Positions 57,520 to 64,000 of a stretch of 64,000 nt of DNA are shown one piece after another. The notes below the pieces were generated by a model. The model did no database searches. It was not told the origin of the DNA and worked only from the letters and a program-made list of their open reading frames with translations. Source of the DNA: Pinus tabuliformis (lineage: Eukaryota > Streptophyta > Pinopsida > Pinales > Pinaceae); assembly GCA_031772625.1 (NCBI GenBank), contig CM062812.1:733557714-733621713 (forward strand), given 5' to 3'. Position 1 is the first letter of the stretch. Each line of letters starts with the position of its first letter. The translations under genes were made by a program, and so were the position numbers.

Positions 57520-58406
57520 TCAACCTTATAGGTTGTGGAAGACTAGGGAAACAACACTTCCATCTTTATAGTTGTGAGTGGTATGCTTCCTAGTTGCCAT
57601 AATTTTGCTTTCCTTTTTTCTTGCTAACCTGAATGCCTTCTCTAATGAATCAGGTTCCCAAAGGCGAACATAATGTTGGATATTATCCTTTAAAGTCCCT
57701 ATGAACACATCAATCCTATGCTCTCTAGAATATTTTTTACCCTTATGTTCAATTTTTGGAACTCCTCAATGTGCTCCATTATTGAACCCTTTTGTTTGAG
57801 ACTTATCAATTGGCTAAAAAAAGTGTTGCTTTTTGTATCCTCAAAATGTGCTGTCAATTCTTCCGTAAAAATTGCCCAAGTGATGATTTGTTTACGAGAG
57901 CAAAGCCATTGATACCATACAAACTGATTTGGTTCCAAATATAAAGTTGCAATACGTACCTTTTGTGTGTTTTGCACATTATTGAGATCGAAAAATTGCT
58001 CCATCTGTAATATCCATGTTGTGGGATCCTTGCCATCAAACTTCCTCATATTGATTTTTGGAATATGGTGGGTCTTTGGTCCAACATTAGAGTCTATGAA
58101 ATCATGATTAACATTTATTTTGTTCTCATCATGAGTTTCCTTTACTACCCTTTCACCATTAGTAAGCATTTCTTGTAGAAACTTTGTCAAATCTGTCTTC
58201 AAATTTTCCATGCCTATCTTCAAATCTTCCATGCCTGTCTTCAAATTGTCCATCTTAGTTTCCACATCATTCATCTTAGCTTCTGCGCCTTTCTTTAAAC
58301 AATCCATCTTAGCTTCTACGCCTTTCTTTAAACCATACATCTTAGCTTCTACATCTTTCTTTAGACCATCCATCTTAGATCCTGTTACCTTTTGTGCAAG
58401 TGACAC
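57520..58406 (-). pseudogene. Chromovirus D Gag with repeated coiled-coil N-terminus
   Basis: From 58,406. Residues 12-62 are a run of 11-residue units of the type MDGLKKDVEAK and MYGLKKGVEAK, then MENLKTDL, predicted coiled coil. The Gag core follows: RKFDGKDPTTWILQMEQFFD, VRIATLYLEPNQFVWYQWL and FSQLISLKQKGSIMEHIEEF. A one-base frame change near 57,705 shifts to VFIGTLKDNIQHYVRLWEPD and RLARKKESKIMA. A zinc knuckle was not clearly read. Confidence 0.85.
58262..58378 (-). repeat. 33-bp tandem repeat in chromovirus D gag
   Basis: Three full 33-bp units plus decayed ones encode xLKKxxEAKM. In the forward strand the units show CTTAGCTTCTACGCCTTTC. This is an in-frame expansion of the Gag coiled coil. 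Confidence 0.85.
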
Positions 58407-58499
58407 TTATTGCACTTGGTCTCGTGATTTTGATATATCATATTGCATTTTTTCCTCTTCTTCATGAGTCATGCTAGAGCTTTCAGGTTGCTTACTAGG

Positions 58500-59190
58500 T
58501 GTTTGCATTTTCTTTCCTCGGGGCATCAATTACCGATAATAATGCTTTACTATGCCCTTTGAATTCCTTCAAACTAATTTTTCAAACCAAGCTTATGCAA
58601 AAATTTAAAAAGACTACACACCTTTTTTCACTTTGTAGGAGCTTGATATTGAATCTGATGTATCTCTGTAATTTCGGATCATCCAGTTCTAAAATTATGA
58701 ACTACAGTAGCCCTCAAAGTCCTCTTTCCAATGCCACCAGTCTGATCCAAATTGGATTCTCCACGGAAGAGTTATGCGAAATCTCCCATAGTGACCTGAT
58801 TATAGACTGGTTCAGTAGAGCGAACTTGTACGACGTGTCTCGAGTCACTGTTTCGACTTTTGGCTCTGAAAAATGTATACAAGAAACGATAGTCTGTCCC
58901 CTTTCTATACCTTCTTACGAAATTTCAATCCGATGCCCAGAGAAAAAGTTATGATGATTTTCCCTAGGTCACCTCTTTGGAATGTAATTTAGGAGTATGC
59001 AAAAAGACCAACTTCCTCAGATCATATCTCCACAAATATAGTGCAAAAAGATCTGAAATTCGTACTCGAGGTTCACTGTGATTTCTTCTCAAATGGGTTT
59101 TGTTTTTAGCTTCTGAAACATCGCAAAAAAAAAGTTATAGTAAAAATGCCACGATGACCTATTTGGAGTAGTGAAACCCCATAATCCAAA
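58500..59190 (-). other. Chromovirus D 5' leader
   Basis: An untranslated region of about 0.7 kb between PBS and gag. Short plus-strand frames here are antisense to the element and not supported. Confidence 0.6.
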
Positions 59191-59202
59191 GCTCTGATAC
59201 CA
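59191..59202 (-). other. Chromovirus D primer-binding site (tRNA-iMet type)
   Basis: The minus strand reads TGGTATCAGAGC, two bases inside the 5' LTR. Confidence 0.92.
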
Positions 59203-59204
59203 AA

Positions 59205-59537
59205 TGTTATGAAACCAGCTCACAAAAAGATAGAAAAGAGAGATCAACGCCTTAGAATTCAGCCTCTTCGAGGGGGCAACCTCCTTTACATTACATAAAT
59301 GAACAACTCTTGGATGATTCAAATGAAAAAACCTCCTTTCTATGTATAGGAGTCTAAGGAGTCACAATATAACCTAGCCGACCTAACAATAATAATATAA
59401 AGCCACAAAAATAACAATAGAGGGATTCTATGGGGCACAGTAATAACAATATGGGGACAATAGGGGCACAACAATATTAATAAGGGATAAAACTATAATA
59501 GTAATAGGGTAATCACTAGTATTATAGGGACCTAATA
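59205..59537 (-). repeat. Chromovirus D 5' LTR
   Basis: The forward sequence starts TGTTATGAAACC and ends GGGACCTAATA, followed by GCCAA (59,538-59,542). The outer terminus is changed from TG to TA on the element strand. Confidence 0.95.
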
Positions 59538-59542
59538 GCCAA

Positions 59543-60619
59543 ATTGGTTGGTATTTTATTTATCTCCACCTTTTCCATCTTCCAAGGTGAGTTCTTTGAA
59601 CAAACTTGTGGGGTTGTGATGGGTTGTCCTATTTCCCCCATAGTTGCGAACTTATTAATGCAATAAATTGAGACCAAATATTTGGTCTCTCCTCCATTCT
59701 GCCCCAAGAAATGGAAGAGGTTTGTAGATGACACTTGTGTTGATTGGCCCCATGGTCATGAGAAATTAGATATGTTTCTCAATCATCTGAATTCCTAATC
59801 TGAATCCCTTAAATTGACGATGGAAGCTGAAGATAATAGGTGCCTTCCTTTCCTTGATATTCTCCTCTCCAGAATGGATGATGGTTCTGTTTCTCACCAA
59901 TTATTTCGCAAAAAAACTCACATGTAACAATATATTCATGCTACTTCTCATCCTTTTCTGGCCCATAAATTAGGTGATCTTAACACCCTTACTACGTGCA
60001 CTCTTAGGATTTCTAATGAGAATCACTTAGGGGAACAAAAATCTCGTAGGCTGAAAGTTTTTGAAAATAATGGTTATAGCAAACAATAAGTCATCGAAGC
60101 ATTTCAAAGAGCAAGTAAAGAATATTGAGTTAAGTTAGCTCGTGATGATCAAATTTCTAATGTGTTTCTTCCCTTTATCTAGGGAACAACTGATAAGATT
60201 GCTCATATTCTTAGGAAGAATAAAGTTCCTGCTACTTTCAAGCTCCTTAATACCATTAGGAATTCTCTTCGATTTGCTAAAAATTTGTCAACCCCAAAGA
60301 CATGAAAGGGATCTACTCAATTTTTTTCTTGTGTTGGATTCCTTACATTGGTAAAATTTTTGGCTCCATAAACCCGAGAATCCAAGAAAACGCAGCAAAT
60401 ATTAGGCACAATCACTCTCGTTTCTGAGCTTTAGCTCAACATGCAGTGAAATATAAGCACCGTGTCTACATTGAGGATTCCCAGGTCATCGCTAGGGTTG
60501 ATCATTTCCATCATAGGAAGCTAAGGGAAGCCATTGAGATTGAGAAGAATGCGATAAAACTTAACTGTTATGACAGGTGTAAATTAAGCAGGAGCTGGAT
60601 TCCTACCCTCTCCTCTTGA
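59543..60619 (+). pseudogene. PLE E reverse transcriptase C-terminal half and GIY-YIG endonuclease
   Basis: It continues from 59,538: FEQTCGVVMGCPISPIVANL, then the catalytic block KRFVDDTCVDWP (FVDD at 59,721-59,732), CLPFLDILLSRMDDGSVSHQ and GTTDKIAHILRKNKVPATF. A frame change precedes the endonuclease: GIY at 60,308-60,316 and YIG at 60,344-60,352, followed by GKIFGSINPRIQEN, the GIY-YIG pattern with the Arg-containing helix. The tail reads HRVYIEDSQVIARVDHFHH and ends WIPTLSS-stop (60,617-60,619). Interrupting stops include those after LLMQ, HLNS, KTHM, GYSKQ and LPFI. In an active element the RT copies RNA at a nick made by the GIY-YIG domain. Confidence 0.9.
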
Positions 60620-61250
60620 CTGTTTTATGTTTATTTTATTTTTATTTTTTATTTCAATGTTTCATTTCTGTCTTATCATATTTTTCTATATTCTTGTCAT
60701 TTCCTTTTATTCTTTCATCTTCGTAATTTTTCCTTGATTGTTCAATATTCAATATTGTTTGACCTAATTTTAGTTTTCTTTTTCTAAGCAAAATTAATTT
60801 AATTTATTAACAATAATTACATTAATAATATAACTGTAACCATTTTTCAAACATTATTTATTCTATTTCAATTAATTTTATTACATTACAACACTGATAA
60901 TGAATAGAGATAAAGTAATAAATAAATATCACTTTATTCTATTAATTTTATTTTATTTTAACATTAACATTAAAATAATTAATTAATTAATTTTATATTC
61001 CATTAAATAATTCCTAATTCATAACAACATTTTCATAACAGTTAGTTCATAACTATTATTTCACAACTGTTAATTCTGGGCCAAGATGCATTTTTGTTAT
61101 TTAAATAGTTGGGAAGATTGATTTTTTCATCTTTGTTCTGAAGATAAACCATATTAGTTGATACTCAATAATGTGACTAATCTGAAAGACAATCTCATTA
61201 TCAATATGGATGACAAAAATCTAAAATCTCACAATTTCAAACTTGTGTAT
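60620..61250 (+). other. PLE E 3' untranslated region
   Basis: AT-rich DNA after the stop. The block around 61,080-61,180 aligns loosely (about 65% over 35 bp by eye) with the terminal arm of relic F, which marks it as the PLE 3' end. CTGAAGA at 61,138-61,144 is the exact hammerhead CUGANGA core, but the GAAA box is lost. Confidence 0.5.
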
Positions 61251-61917
61251 ATACTATTTAATTTATTTATATATGTGATAGATTGATTTAAAATAAATGT
61301 AATATTAAAATCTAATCATTATATGTATTGTTAGTTTATTTCTATTAACATAAAATCAATTATAGTTTAATTATATTAAAATAATGTATTTAAATTTGTT
61401 TAGATTGGTTGGGAAATATCTCTTATTAACTTTACCTAAATTCAACTTTCACCGTCAATAAGTTGAATTCATATCGAATTTTGATTATACAATTTTTTGA
61501 GCTCTATAGGGTATGTTATTAACTTTACAAAATTCAATTTTCACAGTTAATAAGTTGAATTAATATCGAATTTTGATTTTATATATATATAATTTTATGA
61601 TAGGAATACTTGTTTTTTTATCAAATTTCAATTATGATAATGAAAATTTTAAATTATTTCTATTGATAGTATATTAATTTCATTTTTTTTAATATTATTA
61701 TAAATTTTAAGATCTTAAAATTTGTTATTAGTATATGAATATATAATTATAATGTATATATTTTGTATTATCTATACTAGCATAATTATAGTGGTAAATG
61801 TGGTTGATATATGTTGATTAGTGCTTTTTTCATATGTATATTCACATATGGAAAATGACGTTGATGATATATATTAAGTATATTTATTAATTTGGTTGAT
61901 CATGAATTTACTAATTT
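61251..61917. other. AT-rich DNA without gene
   Basis: It contains a diverged duplication: TTAACTTTACCTAAATTCAA (61,428) and TTAACTTTACAAAATTCAAT (61,520), both followed by AGTTGAATT and ATATCGAATTTTGAT. Nothing else was recognised. Confidence 0.5.
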
Positions 61918-62007
61918 GGTTGTGCCTGTTGTAGACCTATGCGTTTGTGGTTTAAGAGGGTTGGTTGTGCCTGTTGTAGGGCTATGCGTTTGTGGTTTAA
62001 GAGGGTT
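61918..62007. repeat. 45-bp tandem duplication
   Basis: GGTTGTGCCTGTTGTAG begins at 61,918 and 61,963. The copies differ at about two positions over 45 bp, so this is a recent duplication. Confidence 0.9.
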
Positions 62008-62712
62008 CATGAGGTTGACCAACGTTGAATATGGTTTATCGAGGATGACAAAGTTTTACCATTTTTAACCATTAATGTAACAACATATTAATGTTATGTC
62101 AATCTAATAATGTTAAATTAATGTTGACTATGGTTGATTGAGATTGAGCATGTTTGAACATTCTAACCATTGTGGACCATGGTTTTCCATGTTGAGCATG
62201 GCTTTACTATTGCTATCCAAGGTTGAATATTGTCAACGAGACAAGACCATGGTTGGTCATGGTGATGGTTGGTATTGGTTGATCATCGTTGACCATTTTT
62301 GGCAATGGATTACGATGGCTAACTAAATTTGATGGTTGACCATGGTTGAAAATTGTACATCATAATGAACAGAGTCAACTATGGTTGATTATGGTTGACC
62401 ACATTAAACATACTTAGCTACAAGCTCTAATAGTTAACTATAGCCAAATATAATAAAACATTGGGAACATAGTTGACTATGGTCACCTTATATTCTCAAC
62501 ATTAATATTATTATTGTTATTTTCATTTATATTATTAATCAACTTTATTAAACCCTTTTAAGAGACTCTAATATTATTATTATTATATATTAATATTATT
62601 TATAAACTTGTTAATATTAATCCTACAAATATTAATATTATTGTTAGTTTTATTATTATTATTATTATTATTATTATGATTATTGTGAATAATATTAATA
62701 ATATATTGAATC

Positions 62713-62747
<35 letters not shown>

Positions 62748-63055
62748 GTATAGTTAACTTTAAAATTAATATTAATATTAATATTATAATTCTTAATACT
62801 AATATTATTAATACTTAATTTCATTTTTATTAATATTATTATTATTAAACATTTTAAATTTTGACTGTGACCAATTAACGTTGATTTTGATTGACTAAAT
62901 TTGACTTTGCTTCAGTTTTGCTAACCATATTTGACTATAATTAAATATGTTTAAGTTAAGTTAATTAAGGATTTCTATGAATGAACAAGATTGACTATTG
63001 TTGGCAATGATAAAAATAAAGTTGACCAAGTTACATCATGGTAAAATATTAGTAT

Positions 63056-63103
<48 letters not shown>

Positions 63104-63120
63104 TGACTGTTGGGGGTGAT
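62008..63120. repeat. TTGAC/CATGG-rich degenerate repeat and trinucleotide microsatellites
   Basis: GGTTGACCATGG-like words recur between 62,008 and 62,480 and again from 62,860 to 63,110, with about a dozen TTGAC[C/T] cores. Between and after them are (TTA)n at 62,654-62,677, (ATA)n at 62,717-62,747 and (TAA)n at 63,056-63,102. There is no coding potential. Confidence 0.75.
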
Positions 63121-64000
63121 AAAAATTATTATAATGGCTCAATCCAAGGGCTTTAATTCCCATCCCATGTGGCAGTTGGTTGATGAGACATGGTAAGAAT
63201 GCAGGGTTTAGGAACCTACACCAGAATATTCTTGAGGATCTGACAATTATATCATTATGGGTTATGTTGGATGTGGGTGTCTCTTGGACTTGTGAGATGA
63301 GAGTAAGATTTGCTAGAGAAATTATTTGTCTTGATTTTTGGGAGACTACTCCCCAGTTTGTTGACAACTCTCTTTTCAGTGGGGATACTCTTGTGTGGTT
63401 TCTTGTGCACATGTTGAAGGTGAAGGGTTAATTGTCAAAGCCAATCTTGTCACTTAGGACCTGGTACCTTCATCTAGATTGTATGGACCTTTTCAAAAAG
63501 GGAGATCCGCACCAATGGAATCCATGAAAAGGATTCGTCCTTAAAACTAGAGCTTAACATCAAGTAGGATGGTAGAGAAAGGATTTATGAGCACTGGTAG
63601 ATATTTTCTAGTTTTTGGTATTCTATAAACATTAAATTATGGTTTATTCATTGTTTATGGGTTAATTGGCCACCAAGGTGGACACACACTCAGCCTTTCA
63701 TCCCTGTAGGGAGGACTTGAAAACTACTTCTTTGTATCATGTTTAAGTTTGTTGGTGGGTAGTATTTTTTCATATTCTACTATTTGAATGGGGGTAATGG
63801 GTGGATTTTCCTCCCATATGGTGTGGCAGAGTCCTCCACGGGTTTTGTTTGTAACTTTTTTTTAGAATGACAAAGTTCAGGGGATTATACTATTATTTTT
63901 CATGTAGTGGTGTATTTTGGGAATGCTTGTTAGCCATTATATGAAATATGTTGGTCTCCATCACTTATGTTTTTAGTGGATAGAAGTGTTGAGCATCAAA
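63121..64000. other. Unassigned DNA at the right edge
   Basis: Composition is more balanced than to the left. A plus-strand open stretch at 63,180-63,431 (83 codons) has no recognisable domain. It may be part of an element that extends beyond the window. Confidence 0.35.

Larger units (their letters stand above)
53610..59537 (-). mobile_element. Chromovirus D (Ty3/Gypsy with chromodomain) inserted in PLE E
   Basis: A 5.9-kb minus-strand element with LTRs of 332 and 333 bp, a tRNA-iMet PBS, a polypurine tract and the duplication GCCAA. Gag, protease, RT, RNase H, integrase and chromodomain appear in the standard chromovirus order, largely in one frame, with a frameshift in gag and several nonsense codons. 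LTRs differ at roughly 20 positions of 332 by eye. The RT-RNase H section is unbroken over 529 codons. One outer LTR terminus is mutated (TATTAGG for TGTTAGG). Confidence 0.95.
53200..61250 (+). mobile_element. Penelope-like element E with GIY-YIG domain, split by chromovirus D
   Basis: A plus-strand PLE is present as two halves, 53,200-53,609 and 59,543-60,619 coding, plus 3' untranslated DNA to about 61,250. Between them lies chromovirus D with the target duplication GCCAA. The order is RT N-terminal part, RT catalytic part, linker, GIY-YIG endonuclease and C-terminal tail, the typical order of endonuclease-bearing Penelope elements. The 5' end is truncated at a microsatellite. Several stops and at least one frameshift make it inactive. 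Such elements are reported from conifers and interpreted as an ancient acquisition from arthropods. Confidence 0.85.

Noticed and set aside
61133..61170. Third hammerhead copy in PLE E as a separate ncRNA feature
   Set aside because: It keeps CTGAAGA and part of stem II, but the GAAA box and the second strand are lost, so it is used only as comparative support.
62975..63412. 145-codon minus-strand ORF
   Set aside because: It contains a run of Ile from a trinucleotide microsatellite, and the remainder matches no family.
1..64000. tRNA, rRNA or CRISPR features
   Set aside because: No cloverleaf with both boxes in a tRNA context, no rRNA core sequences and no spaced identical repeats were seen. 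TGGTATCAGAGC matches are retroelement primer-binding sites.

Overview
The window looks like a gene-poor, AT-rich stretch of a large plant nuclear genome, most likely a conifer or another gymnosperm. Three things point there: plant LTR retrotransposons nested inside one another, a plant-specific LOB-domain (LBD) transcription factor gene with a spliceosomal intron, and Penelope-like retroelements with a GIY-YIG endonuclease, a group reported from conifers. The organism is inferred. All reading was by eye, so divergence figures are counts over short stretches.

Layout. 1-13,060: AT-rich DNA without a recognisable gene, holding a chromovirus 3' end remnant near 4.2 kb and several short tandem repeats. 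13,141-14,309 (minus): the only convincing host gene, a two-exon class II LBD regulator of 280 residues, followed upstream by about 0.8 kb of GC-richer flank. 15,166-20,912: AT-rich DNA with an LTR end plus primer-binding site near 16.05 kb, a 40-bp minisatellite, and unidentified decayed ORFs. 20,994-32,630 (minus): a Copia element (A) that lost its 3' part and is split by a second, complete but dead Copia element (B, 21,968-30,762) with 1.5-kb LTRs. An 81-bp near-identical direct repeat sits at each end of A. 33.57-33.90 kb (minus): a LINE ORF2 C-terminal scrap. 34.58-37.81 kb: a Penelope-like (PLE) relic (F) made of two inverted arms around a C-terminal coding scrap, with a 1.58-kb GC-rich poly(A) retroposon inside the left arm. 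38.2-39.1 kb: tandem and hairpin repeats. 40,682-48,565 (minus): a Ty3/Gypsy element with 1.04-kb LTRs, a tRNA-Arg-type PBS and only gag-protease coding, flanked by the duplication GAGGG. 48.9-49.2 kb: a polypurine tract and LTR related to the LTR end at 16.0 kb. 51.7-52.7 kb: a 189-bp tandem duplication, a poly(A) end and a SINE-like unit. 53.2-61.2 kb: a second PLE (E, plus strand) with reverse transcriptase and GIY-YIG motifs, split by a chromovirus (D, 53,610-59,537, minus) with TSD GCCAA. 61.9-64.0 kb: tandem repeats, TTGAC-rich DNA and microsatellites.

Relationships. Apart from the LBD gene, the content is a record of successive retrotransposition: B into A, D into PLE E, and the poly(A) retroposon into PLE F. 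The most notable signal is in the PLE 3' regions. Three related copies carry the pieces of a hammerhead ribozyme core in the expected order, each broken by different point changes. PLEs elsewhere are known to encode hammerheads, so this is probably a decayed ribozyme of the element.
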